This document shows positions 33,482 through 41,145 of a stretch of 64,000 nucleotides of DNA, piece after piece. The stretch is from Fimbriimonadales bacterium (GTDB lineage Bacteria > Armatimonadota > Fimbriimonadia > Fimbriimonadales > GBS-DC): contig AP024673.1 of assembly GCA_025998675.1 (NCBI GenBank), positions 2,240,562 to 2,304,561 of the forward strand, in the 5' to 3' direction. Below the pieces are notes generated by a model. The model worked only from the letters and a program-made list of their open reading frames with translations. It had not been told where the DNA came from and did not search any database. How positions within the stretch are numbered: position 1 is the stretch's first letter; each line of letters opens with the position of its first letter. Made by a program: the position numbers and the translations under genes.

Positions 33482-33499
33482 CTGTGATTCAAATCACAG
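33482..33499. promoter_or_regulatory. CRP/FNR-type palindromic operator
   Basis: CTGTGATTCAAATCACAG is an 18-bp palindrome with perfect 8-base arms. It contains TGTGA-N6-TCACA, the consensus of CRP-family regulators. Its centre (33490.5) is about 43 bases before the expected transcript start of the fasciclin gene, close to the -41.5 position of activator-dependent class II promoters. Confidence 0.55.
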
Positions 33500-33521
33500 A
33501 CGCGGCGTGCATTCGGGGGGG

Positions 33522-33550
33522 TAATATTTTGCCACGCTAAATATCAGGAG
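33522..33550 (+). promoter_or_regulatory. -10 element and conserved leader of fasciclin gene
   Basis: TAATAT (33522-33527) is followed by TTTTGCCACGCTAAATA (33527-33543) and CAGGAGG, the ribosome binding site. The GCCACGCTAAATA leader is shared with the Rieske-suf operon (9887-9899), suggesting common control of initiation or translation. Confidence 0.5.
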
Positions 33551-33556
33551 GCGACT

Positions 33557-34054
33557 ATGACGAAACGACTGTTGTGGGCGTTGCCCGTGGGACTGTTGGC
33601 AAGCGCGTTCATCGGCTACTCGGCGATGAGCCAGCGCGCCGAGAAGGATATCGTTGATACCGCTGTTGGCGCAGGTCAGTTTAAGACTCTCGTGAAGCTT
33701 GTCCAAGAGGCGGGCCTTGTCGATGCGCTGCGCGGTGAGGGTCCGTTCACCGTGTTCGCGCCCACCGACGAAGCCTTCGCGAAGCTGCCCAAGGCGCAGG
33801 TAGACGCGCTGCTCAAGGATAAGGAAGCCTTGCGCCGCGTGCTGCTCTACCATGTCGTTCAGGGCAGGGTTATGTCCAGCGATGTTGTCAAGCTCCGCTC
33901 TGCAAAGACACTGCAGGGTCAGAATATCAATATCCGCGTTCGAAACAATACCGTTCAAATCAACGATGCGAAGGTCGTGAAGGCAGACATCGTCTGCACG
34001 AACGGCGTGATCCATGTCATCGACAAGGTCATCCTCCCTCCCAACCGCAGATAA
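33557..34054 (+). CDS. secreted fasciclin (FAS1) domain protein
   Basis: 165 residues: a signal peptide (1 to about 22, [19 protein letters not shown]) and a single FAS1 domain. The conserved boxes are seen as [15 protein letters not shown] (H1), [13 protein letters not shown] and [14 protein letters not shown] (H2). FAS1 domains mediate adhesion in or outside the cell envelope. AGGAGG lies seven bases before the ATG. The promoter carries a CRP-type palindrome and a leader motif shared with the suf operon; a strong hairpin follows 34 bases after the stop. It is a single-gene unit. Confidence 0.9.
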   Translation: MTKRLLWALPVGLLASAFIGYSAMSQRAEKDIVDTAVGAGQFKTLVKLVQEAGLVDALRGEGPFTVFAPTDEAFAKLPKAQVDALLKDKEALRRVLLYHVVQGRVMSSDVVKLRSAKTLQGQNINIRVRNNTVQINDAKVVKADIVCTNGVIHVIDKVILPPNRR

Positions 34055-34087
34055 ACACCTCCCTTCTGCCTGCTCCCCTCTCCGCCG

Positions 34088-34113
34088 CCCCCCTCTCGCC
34101 CCTGAGAGGGGGG
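34088..34113 (+). terminator. hairpin after fasciclin gene
   Basis: A perfect 10-bp stem CCCCCCTCTC (34088-34097) and GAGAGGGGGG (34104-34113) with loop GCCCCT, followed by TATCTCTT. The U-run is weak, but the stem is very stable. It can also stop transcripts arriving from the minus-strand gene. Confidence 0.55.
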
Positions 34114-34130
34114 TATCTCTTACGGACGCT

Positions 34131-34307
34131 TCACCGCCACGCGCCGCGCGCCTGGTCGGGCGGGGGGTTATTATAAACAGGGTCGTAGCGCAAACGCACC
34201 CGAGGGTAGGAGTGGTTATATGCCTCTGTTCCGAGTGGGACGCAGCAAAAGATCCACAGCAACAGGGCAAATGCCAGAAGGATAAGCGTCGTAATAGGCT
34301 CTTTCAT
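34131..34307 (-). CDS. 58-residue membrane peptide after DUF1559-like gene
   Basis: A small open frame on the minus strand beginning 1 base after the stop of the DUF1559-like gene, with GAGGG about seven bases before the ATG. It encodes MKEPITTLILLAFALLLW, a single membrane helix with a Cys-Cys pair at its outer end, then a basic and proline-rich tail (YNNPPPDQARGAWR). Spacing, ribosome site and hydropathy all support a real gene. It ends 17 bases from the fasciclin terminator hairpin. Function unknown; possibly a partner of the pseudopilin-like protein. Confidence 0.55.
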   Translation of the reverse strand: MKEPITTLILLAFALLLWIFCCVPLGTEAYNHSYPRVRLRYDPVYNNPPPDQARGAWR

Positions 34308-34308
34308 G

Positions 34309-35178
34309 TTATTCCCTCACATACTGAAAAGTGTAGAAGGGCACATTGTTGACGCCTGTCCTGATTGCGAAAAGTTGCTCGGGCTTCATACGCTTACAAC
34401 TGCCATCGGTGAAGATGACAACTCCCTCCCAGCTGCCGTACCAGAAGCCGTGGCGATTCGCTGTTCGGTTTCGGAAATTCAACCCGTGGTAATAGGATGT
34501 CTGATCGGTTGCATCTCTGGGCGCAGGCACAGGCAGGCGACAGGTCATGCCGTACTCGAACGACAGCGCTTCAAGTACCAGCGCGGTCTCTGCAGGACGG
34601 GCAATGTCTGCGAGGGTGTAGGAGGGGAGAAAGCGGGGACGCAGGTTGCCGCGCCGTTGCCCACAGAATCTGGCGGGACCCTCGCCAAAGTAGTTGCTGT
34701 TGCCCATCCGATGGTAGCCCCCGACGCCATCCATCATCGCCGCCCCAAACGGGGTCGCCCAGAGGTTGTCAGCGCTCGCATCGCGCCCCGAATAAAAACG
34801 CCAGCGCATCGGCATCCCCCAGAAGCGGATTTTCCGAGTTTCTTTGGGTGAACGATCACTGTAAACCCGATAGGGAGCGTTAAAGTCAGATGCTCCATAG
34901 GGTTCGAGAAGTCGTTGCCATGAGGCGGGGTAGTCTGTCCCTGAAGGCGGCTCCGAATCGGGATTGTCGACCACTGCGGGACAGAAACGCTCGTCGTAGT
35001 CTTGCATGTACATCAAGTGAGCCGACGCTACCTTTTGTGCAAAGGACGAGAGCATTCTGACTCCCGAGCTCCCGCAACCTCGCGGGACAGCAAAGATTGG
35101 AGTGAAAAAAAACGCGACTATCTGCAGCATGAGTATCGCTGACAGCACCTTGTTCAGAATCGCCCATCGAATCTTCAT
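34309..35178 (-). CDS. pseudopilin-like DUF1559-type protein
   Basis: 289 residues. An N-terminal hydrophobic segment (VLSAILMLQIVAFFFTPIFAV, about 9-29) works as signal anchor, but there is no prepilin peptidase site. After it, SFAQKVASAHLMYMQDYDERFCPAV is the hallmark of Armatimonadota and Planctomycetota DUF1559/H-X9-DG proteins, as is the late HGFWYGSWEGVVIFTDGSCKRM (the H-x-DG motif). Those proteins have type IV pilin-like heads and are abundant surface components. GAGGTGATC precedes the ATG. A 58-residue membrane gene follows in the same unit. Confidence 0.75.
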   Translation of the reverse strand: MKIRWAILNKVLSAILMLQIVAFFFTPIFAVPRGCGSSGVRMLSSFAQKVASAHLMYMQDYDERFCPAVVDNPDSEPPSGTDYPASWQRLLEPYGASDFNAPYRVYSDRSPKETRKIRFWGMPMRWRFYSGRDASADNLWATPFGAAMMDGVGGYHRMGNSNYFGEGPARFCGQRRGNLRPRFLPSYTLADIARPAETALVLEALSFEYGMTCRLPVPAPRDATDQTSYYHGLNFRNRTANRHGFWYGSWEGVVIFTDGSCKRMKPEQLFAIRTGVNNVPFYTFQYVRE

Positions 35179-35294
35179 GATCGATCACCTCTTTACCGTT
35201 GCGATGCTTCTGATTTAAATACGAGTAGCGTGCATTTTCGTTCCTATCTTTTCGAACTCGGTGTTCCCAGCGCCGCGTATGACTCCTGAGCGGG

Positions 35295-35300
35295 TATAGT
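35295..35300 (+). promoter_or_regulatory. -10 element for AAA ATPase
   Basis: TATAGT preceded by GGG, 7 nt before the ATG at 35308; leaderless layout. Confidence 0.5.
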
Positions 35301-35307
35301 AAAGGCG

Positions 35308-36840
35308 ATGACCGAGTTCGAGCGCGAGCTGAGCACGCTGATACGGGCGTGCTATCCCCTGATATACCTGCAGACGGCGGAGGAGGCGCGCGCGGAGGAG
35401 CTGATCAAGCGACTGGCGCAGGGGCGCAGCAAGCGGCTGCATGTGTGGACGCTCACGCGCGGCTACGAACCACCCATCCCCGCGCCCCGCGACGCCGAAT
35501 CGAGTCGCCCGCTCGCGCCCGAACTGGAAGCCATCGCGCAGCTGCTCCGCCTGCAGGACGACGCGCTGGTCGTGCTGAAGGACTTCCATCCCTACCTCAG
35601 CGATACGCGGGTCATCCGCCTGCTGCGCGACCTCTACCCGCGCCTGCAACGCACCCGCCGCACCGTGATTTTCCTCTCGCCCCTTTTGAAACTGCCCGCC
35701 GAGCTGGAAAAGCAAATCACGGTGCTGGAGATGCCCCTGCCCACCCGCGAGGAGATTGCCCACAAAATCGAGGAGATTCTGCTCGCGCTGAAAGCAAGCC
35801 CGTCGGAGGTGCGCGCGGCGTTAAGCCCGCAAGAGCTGGACGAGCTGGTGAGCGCGGCGCAGGGGCTGACGATGGACGAAATCGAAAATGTGTGCGCCCG
35901 TTCCATCGTGGAGCATAAATCATTGCGGGTGGACGCGATTCTGAGCGAGAAGCGGCAGATTGTGCGCAAGTCGGGCGTGCTGGAGTATTACGACGCCCGC
36001 GAGACGATGCAGGATGTGGGGGGGCTGGAGTTGCTGAAGGAATGGCTGCGCAAGCGGCGCGCTGCGCTCAGTCAGGAGGCGCGCGCGTTCGGGCTGCCCG
36101 CGCCCAAAGGCGTGCTGCTGCTCGGCGTGCAGGGCACGGGCAAGAGCCTCAGCGCGAAAGCCATCGCCAACCTGTGGAGCCTACCGATGTTGCGCCTTGA
36201 TGTGGGGCGCGTGTTCGGCAGCCTTGTGGGCGCATCGGAAGCCAACATGCGCGCCGCCATCCGCACCGCCGAAGCCGTCGCGCCCTGCATCCTCTGGATC
36301 GACGAGCTGGAGAAGGGCTTCGCAGGCGTGCAGGGGTCAGGCGTGTCCGATTCGGGCACGACCGCCCGCGTGTTCGCCACCTTCCTGACCTGGATGCAGG
36401 ACAAACGCGCGCCTGTGTTCGTCGTCGCGACCGCCAACGATGTGTCGCAACTGCCCCCCGAACTCCTGCGCAAGGGACGATTCGACGAAATCTTTTTCAT
36501 CGATCTGCCAACGCCCGCGGAACGGGAGCAGATCTTCACCATCCACCTGCGCAAGCGCGGGCGCGACCCGCAGCAGTACGCCCTTAAGAAGCTGGCGCAG
36601 GCGACCGACGGCTTTTCGGGCGCGGAGATTGAGCAGGTGGTCGTCGCCGGGCTGTTCTCCGCATTCGACGCAGGGCGCGAACTGACCACAGAGGACATGC
36701 TGGAGGAGGCGCGCCATACCGTGCCGCTTTCTGTGATGATGCGCGAGGAGATTGAGGAGCTGCGCACATGGGCGCAACTGCGCACCCGTCCCGCCAGCCG
36801 CCGCACGCCTGAGAAAAACACACGGCGCGCACGGAAGTAG
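35308..36840 (+). CDS. Ycf46-like AAA ATPase
   Basis: 510 residues. The N-terminal half (1 to about 230) is a degenerate P-loop-like domain starting with LIRACYPLIYLQTAEEARAE and a DALVVLKDFHPYL strand, found in Ycf46/FtsH-related AAA proteins. The active AAA module has Walker A GVQGTGKS at 273-280, Walker B ILWIDELEKG at 328-337, a sensor 1 Asn in FVVATANDV and the arginine finger RKGRFDEIFFIDLP. No membrane helix or zinc-protease motif, so it is not FtsH. In cyanobacteria Ycf46 relates to inorganic carbon use; here the role is unknown. Confidence 0.88.
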   Translation: MTEFERELSTLIRACYPLIYLQTAEEARAEELIKRLAQGRSKRLHVWTLTRGYEPPIPAPRDAESSRPLAPELEAIAQLLRLQDDALVVLKDFHPYLSDTRVIRLLRDLYPRLQRTRRTVIFLSPLLKLPAELEKQITVLEMPLPTREEIAHKIEEILLALKASPSEVRAALSPQELDELVSAAQGLTMDEIENVCARSIVEHKSLRVDAILSEKRQIVRKSGVLEYYDARETMQDVGGLELLKEWLRKRRAALSQEARAFGLPAPKGVLLLGVQGTGKSLSAKAIANLWSLPMLRLDVGRVFGSLVGASEANMRAAIRTAEAVAPCILWIDELEKGFAGVQGSGVSDSGTTARVFATFLTWMQDKRAPVFVVATANDVSQLPPELLRKGRFDEIFFIDLPTPAEREQIFTIHLRKRGRDPQQYALKKLAQATDGFSGAEIEQVVVAGLFSAFDAGRELTTEDMLEEARHTVPLSVMMREEIEELRTWAQLRTRPASRRTPEKNTRRARK

Positions 36841-36842
36841 TC

Positions 36843-38414
36843 TCACGGCGCCACGACACGGAATCGGTCTGCTTCGTACCCCAGAACCGCTCCCTGCCGC
36901 AGCACGGTCATCGGGATCACCAGTTTGTCGGGCAGCACCATCGGCTCGTCGCCTGGGGGCGTGCGCACGCCTTCGGGCGGCAGGAAAATGTCGTCGGGGC
37001 TGTCGAGCGTCGCGACGCCATCGGCATACTGCACGCGCCCGTCAGCGCGCAGGCGCATCGTGAATCGGCTGAGGGCGTACATCGGCTGGCGCGCCCGCTC
37101 TGGCAACAGCACGGCGACGCCCTCATGGAAGCCCGCCCGCCAGATGTACGCGCCGTGAAAATGGTCGGGCACGCTGAGGAGAACGAGCGTTGTCTCGACA
37201 GGGGCGTCCCGCAGCGATGCCACACTGCTTCGGGCAATCTCGCCTGCCACACGCCACGCATCCACCTGACGCAGTGCGCCGCCGAAGTACGCCGCAAGCA
37301 GGCAGGCGGCTGCCAGTCGCCCCCACCGCGCGAGCGACGGGGCTTCGCCGCGCAGGGAGCGCGTGAGAATCGCCAGCAGCGCGCTCGCGCCCACAGCAAC
37401 GAACGCCGACGCCAGATAACTGTAGCGACTGTTGAGAAAATAGAGCGGCGACGGCTTGAAAATCAGCACGGGCAGCAACGCCAGGAGCGTCCACCCAAGC
37501 AGTAGCGAGCCGTGCGTGTACCGTATGCCCGCGTGCGGCGCGCGCCGCCAGCGCCACACCATCAGCCCCGCGCCCACCAGCCACACGCTCCAGAACAGGG
37601 TATCCCATCGGTCGCGCCCCAGCCCATATAGAATCGCGGGCATGCCCATCTGGAACAGGTACGCGAGCAAGTTCACCCCCAGCAACCACGGACGCTGCAG
37701 GGTCGCCCACGCATCGGGGTAGGCGCCCAGTCCCTGCACCGCGAGCGTGCGCAGCGCCCAGTAGACCGCCATTACGCCCCAGAACGGGAGCGTCAGCCGC
37801 CCCGCCTGCGCCACGCCCAGATGCCGCAGCCACAGCCACGCCATCAGCGGAAAGGTGAGCAGCGATTCCTTGCAGAACAGCCCCACCGTGAAGCACGCCA
37901 GCGCGCCCGCGTAGGCGAGCCGACTGCCTCCCTGCTGAAAGCGCATCAGCAACAGCAAAGCGCCCAGCGCGCCCGCGGTTGCGACCATGTCCGCCCGCGC
38001 CGCGAACCACGCGACCGCCTCCACATTCGCGGGCAACACCACGAACAGCACGCCCGCAAACGCTGCTGCCCGATGGGCAGACCGCGCGCGCCACCCCCCA
38101 TGCGTCAGCAACGCCAGCGCGAGCCGCCACACCAGCATCCCGCATAACCAGTGCCAGCCCAGATTCACAAAGTGCGACGCCAGCGGATTCAGTCCCCACA
38201 ACAGATAGTCCAGATAGTACTGCAGCGAGATGAGCGGGCGGAAGAAACTGGTCGGCGGAGCGGTCGCAAACCCGAACGCGCCGCCCTGCTGCAGACGGTA
38301 AAAGATAAAATGGTCATCCGCCACGAACGGCGCGCGCAGGCGAGTCGAGTAAACCGCGAGCGCCGTGCTGAACATCTGCAAGGAGACTACCCACCAGCGC
38401 CCATCGCCCAGCAC
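36843..38414 (-). CDS. polytopic membrane glycosyltransferase-like protein
   Basis: 523 residues with about ten to eleven membrane helices and a C-terminal soluble part of about 120 residues. The first loop, TRLRAPFVADDHFIFYRLQ, followed by SFFRPLISLQYYLDYLLWGLNPLASHFVNLGWH, is like the GT-C (PMT/O-mannosyltransferase-like) proteins with acidic residues in the first extracytoplasmic loop. Such enzymes move sugars from polyprenyl phosphate to proteins or lipids. No TPR repeats are seen. It begins 3 bases after the Uma2 gene stop and converges on the AAA gene with 2 bases between stops. Confidence 0.75.
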   Translation of the reverse strand: MLGDGRWWVVSLQMFSTALAVYSTRLRAPFVADDHFIFYRLQQGGAFGFATAPPTSFFRPLISLQYYLDYLLWGLNPLASHFVNLGWHWLCGMLVWRLALALLTHGGWRARSAHRAAAFAGVLFVVLPANVEAVAWFAARADMVATAGALGALLLLMRFQQGGSRLAYAGALACFTVGLFCKESLLTFPLMAWLWLRHLGVAQAGRLTLPFWGVMAVYWALRTLAVQGLGAYPDAWATLQRPWLLGVNLLAYLFQMGMPAILYGLGRDRWDTLFWSVWLVGAGLMVWRWRRAPHAGIRYTHGSLLLGWTLLALLPVLIFKPSPLYFLNSRYSYLASAFVAVGASALLAILTRSLRGEAPSLARWGRLAAACLLAAYFGGALRQVDAWRVAGEIARSSVASLRDAPVETTLVLLSVPDHFHGAYIWRAGFHEGVAVLLPERARQPMYALSRFTMRLRADGRVQYADGVATLDSPDDIFLPPEGVRTPPGDEPMVLPDKLVIPMTVLRQGAVLGYEADRFRVVAP

Positions 38415-38417
38415 TGC

Positions 38418-39056
38418 CTACTCCTCACCCTCAAACAGCGCCCGCACAGGCACGCTCAGCGTCGGCTCAAACAACGGCGAGACCGACTCCTCCAGACCAT
38501 AATAGCGCAACGCCCGATAACGCGCGTCAAACGCCGTCCCCGACGCAGGCGACACAGGCTCCCGATAGACCTCCAGGCAGCGCTCCACAAGGTTCACAAT
38601 CCAGTATTCGGGGATGCCCGCGGCGGCGTAGAGGCTCATCTTCTCCGTGCGGTCGTACTCCAGCGAGGTATCGGCAATCTCGATGACCAGCAGGGCGGTG
38701 GTGGGGTGTTGCTGGCGGTAGTCGCTGGGTTTGCCGGGCACAATCGCCACATCGGGCACAGGTTCGCTCTCCCCAAGACGCAGCGGGTCATCGATGCGCA
38801 CATGCCAAGTCGGTTGCTTGCGTCGCTGCCACGCACTGGCTGAACAGGTTTTCCCGACAGAATGCTCTGGTCCAATCGGCGGCATCGGGACGATTTCTCC
38901 TCCTATGAGTTCCACGCGCTGGTCGCCGAACAGCCCCAGCCGTCCCATCTGTTCGAACTGGTCGGGCGTGAAGCGGTAGCGGGGCGCGCGCCGACTGGGG
39001 GTCGGCGGCGTGCGTCGGGTACGCGGGCGCGGTTTCGCACGGACACGGGTTGCCAT
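38418..39056 (-). CDS. Uma2 family endonuclease-like protein
   Basis: 212 residues from ATG 39056, with AGAGGTGAG upstream; the frame goes further back but lacks supporting signals. A basic, threonine-rich start (about 25 residues) is followed by the Uma2 core: YRFTPDQFEQMGRLGLFGDQRVELIGGEIVPMPP, then PVPDVAIVPG and LLVIEIADTSLEYDRTEK, which carry the PD-(D/E)XK acidic and lysine residues. Uma2 proteins are expanded in cyanobacteria and related bacteria; nuclease activity is assumed from fold. A TATCCT -10 is 16 nt upstream. Confidence 0.85.
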   Translation of the reverse strand: MATRVRAKPRPRTRRTPPTPSRRAPRYRFTPDQFEQMGRLGLFGDQRVELIGGEIVPMPPIGPEHSVGKTCSASAWQRRKQPTWHVRIDDPLRLGESEPVPDVAIVPGKPSDYRQQHPTTALLVIEIADTSLEYDRTEKMSLYAAAGIPEYWIVNLVERCLEVYREPVSPASGTAFDARYRALRYYGLEESVSPLFEPTLSVPVRALFEGEE

Positions 39057-39072
39057 AGGCTCACCTCTCTGT

Positions 39073-39078
39073 AGGATA
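39073..39078 (-). promoter_or_regulatory. -10 element for Uma2 gene
   Basis: TATCCT on the minus strand preceded by GGG, 16 nt from the ATG with a Shine-Dalgarno between. Confidence 0.4.
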
Positions 39079-39082
39079 CCCG

Positions 39083-40237
39083 CTACCCCGCGCTCGGCGC
39101 CACGCGCGGGTGGGTAATCCTGCCGCCCAGCGCGACGAGCGTTTCGCGGGCAATCTCGTCGGTATGGTCGGGCGTCGGCTCGGCGAGCATCCCCACCTTG
39201 TGCAGGTGCGCGAGCAGGTTGTAGAGGTTGCGACTGTAGAGCATGCTGGCGTCGATGGGCGCGGTTGCGGGCAGGTTCACCGCGCCGACGATGCTTACGC
39301 CCCCGTGTTGCACGATTTCGCCGGGCTGGGTCAGCTCGCAGTTGCCGCTCCACTCGGCGGCGAGGTCTACAATCACGCTGCCCGCGGGCATCGCCTCCAC
39401 CACGCGGCGCGGGATGAGCAGCGGCGCACGCTTGCCCGGCACGGCGGCGGTCGTAATCACCACCTCGTGCTGGATCAGGTGTTCTCCAAGCAGGTCTTGC
39501 TGGCGGCGCAGGGTGTCTTCTTCGAGGGCGCGCGCGTAGCCGCCTGCAGTCTCCGCCCCCGCGACCTCCAGCGGGAGTTCGACGAACTTCGCGCCGACGC
39601 TTTCGACCTGCTCGCGCGTGGCGGGGCGCACATCGTAGCCCGACACCGCCGCGCCGAGCCGTTTGGCGGTCGCCATCGCCTGCAAGCCCGCCACGCCCGC
39701 CCCGATTACGAACACCCGCGCGGGCGAGACTGTGCCCGCCGCGCTCATCAGCAACGGGAACATACTCGGCGACAGGTGCGCCGCCAGCAGCACCGCCTTG
39801 TAGCCCGCCACCGTCGCCATCGAGGAGAGCGCGTCCATGCTCTGCGCGCGGGTGATGCGCGGAATCAGCTCCATCGCAAACGCCGTCGCCCCACGCGCCG
39901 CCAGTTGCTGCACGCCCTGCGGGCGGTACAGCGGCTCCATAAACCCCACCCAGATTTGCCCCGCGCGGATGTAAGGCAGGTCGGCTTCAAAATTCGGGTT
40001 CGCGCCCGCTGTACGCACGGTCAGAATGATGTCGGCTTCCGCCAGCACCGCCTCGCGCGTCGGCAGCACCTGCGCGCCCGCCTGCCGATAAGCGTCGTCC
40101 GTATGGTACGCGCCTGCCCCCGCGCCTGACTGCACCAGCGCCTCAAAGCCCAGCTTCGCGTACTGGGGCGCCAACGCGGGGATGAGCGCGACGCGCCGCT
40201 CGTTCGGGTAGGTCTCCTGGAGAACGCCCAGCCTCAT
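39083..40237 (-). CDS. pntA: NAD(P) transhydrogenase subunit alpha part 1-like
   Basis: 384 residues from ATG 40237, 7 nt from a TACAAT -10. The sequence matches the NAD(H)-binding domain I of proton-translocating transhydrogenase: RLGVLQETYPNERRVALIP at the start, the diagnostic ELIPRITRAQSMDALSSMA, and VFVIGAGVAGLQAMATAKRLGA for the dinucleotide fold. The RxTRAQ-MD-LSS motif distinguishes it from alanine dehydrogenase. Length equals the alpha-1 subunit of three-subunit enzymes, which lacks membrane helices. The alpha-2 and beta genes that normally follow are not in this window, so it cannot work as a proton pump alone. Confidence 0.88.
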   Translation of the reverse strand: MRLGVLQETYPNERRVALIPALAPQYAKLGFEALVQSGAGAGAYHTDDAYRQAGAQVLPTREAVLAEADIILTVRTAGANPNFEADLPYIRAGQIWVGFMEPLYRPQGVQQLAARGATAFAMELIPRITRAQSMDALSSMATVAGYKAVLLAAHLSPSMFPLLMSAAGTVSPARVFVIGAGVAGLQAMATAKRLGAAVSGYDVRPATREQVESVGAKFVELPLEVAGAETAGGYARALEEDTLRRQQDLLGEHLIQHEVVITTAAVPGKRAPLLIPRRVVEAMPAGSVIVDLAAEWSGNCELTQPGEIVQHGGVSIVGAVNLPATAPIDASMLYSRNLYNLLAHLHKVGMLAEPTPDHTDEIARETLVALGGRITHPRVAPSAG

Positions 40238-40244
40238 CACATCA

Positions 40245-40272
40245 ATTGTACCTGCGCGCCGTTCGGTATAAT
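40245..40272. promoter_or_regulatory. divergent leaderless promoters
   Basis: TACAAT on the minus strand (40250-40245), 7 nt before the ATG at 40237, and TATAAT on the plus strand (40267-40272), 7 nt before the ATG at 40280. The whole region between the two start codons is only 42 bases, so the -35 regions overlap the opposite -10 elements. Confidence 0.6.
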
Positions 40273-40279
40273 TCGTGCG

Positions 40280-41119
40280 ATGCTACGGGTCGGATTGGGG
40301 GCTATGCTGGGCGCAGCGGCGGGCGTGCTAACATCGGCAGGCTGGTTGCTGATTACGGGCGGCGCAGGTTTCGGCGCGACGCTGCTGACCATCCTCGCGC
40401 TGGTGGGGCTGGGAACTGTCGGCGGCGCGGCGGGCGGCTGGTTCTGGGCGCGGCGCACGCCCCCTATGCTGCCGCACTACCGCGAGCAGCACCTGCGCCT
40501 GCGCCAGATGGCGCAGCAAATCCGCTCGAACCTGCAGCAGATGACGGGCGTCAAAGGCGCATATCCTGAGCTGGACGAGATTCTCGCCAAAGACGCCGAC
40601 CTGCGCCGCAAGGCGACTCAGCTGCGCCTGCAGATTGAGCGGCAGGCGCGGCGCGGGCTGTCCTGGCAGGATCATTTGAGCGCGGCGCTGAACGCCCTGC
40701 GCGAAGGCGCGCTCGGCAGCCTCAACCGCGCCGAATGGACATGGCGCGCCTACCGCGCCAAGCTGGAGCGCGAGGTGAACGCCCTCGGACGCAAACTGGA
40801 GCAGAACCACGACGCCGTGATGGAGAACACCCTCCAGCGGGCGTACCGTCAGAAGGCGCGCGAGCTTGCCAGCTTCCGCAACCTCGAACGCACCCTGCAG
40901 ACACTCGAAAACGAAAGCGTGATGATTACCGCCAGCGTGGAGAACCTGCTGATGGAGACGATTCGGCTCAGCGCCGCGCCCCGCAGCGCCGCCCCACGCA
41001 CCGACGCCCTGCTGGAGCCGCTGCGCGAGCAAATCCGCGCCTACGAGCAAGCCATCGACGAAATCTACCGCACCCCGCCCCAGGAAACCGGCGACGAGAC
41101 GCTACACCTCCAGCGGTAG
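40280..41119 (+). CDS. membrane-anchored coiled-coil protein
   Basis: 279 residues. Two adjacent Gly/Ala-rich helices (about 1-25 and 30-55, LGAMLGAAAGVLTSAGWLLI and LLTILALVGLGTVGGAAGGWFWA) form a hairpin anchor. The remainder (about 60-270) is a long charged coiled coil with no cysteine or catalytic motif, rich in Arg, Gln and Glu (LRKATQLRLQIERQARR, ALRNLERTLQTLENES style). Function unknown; a similar layout occurs in envelope or chromosome-tethering proteins. Promoter and start codon 7 nt apart, leaderless. Confidence 0.75.
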   Translation: MLRVGLGAMLGAAAGVLTSAGWLLITGGAGFGATLLTILALVGLGTVGGAAGGWFWARRTPPMLPHYREQHLRLRQMAQQIRSNLQQMTGVKGAYPELDEILAKDADLRRKATQLRLQIERQARRGLSWQDHLSAALNALREGALGSLNRAEWTWRAYRAKLEREVNALGRKLEQNHDAVMENTLQRAYRQKARELASFRNLERTLQTLENESVMITASVENLLMETIRLSAAPRSAAPRTDALLEPLREQIRAYEQAIDEIYRTPPQETGDETLHLQR

Positions 41120-41145
41120 CCGCCCCGACTGGCGTCAGGCTGGTC

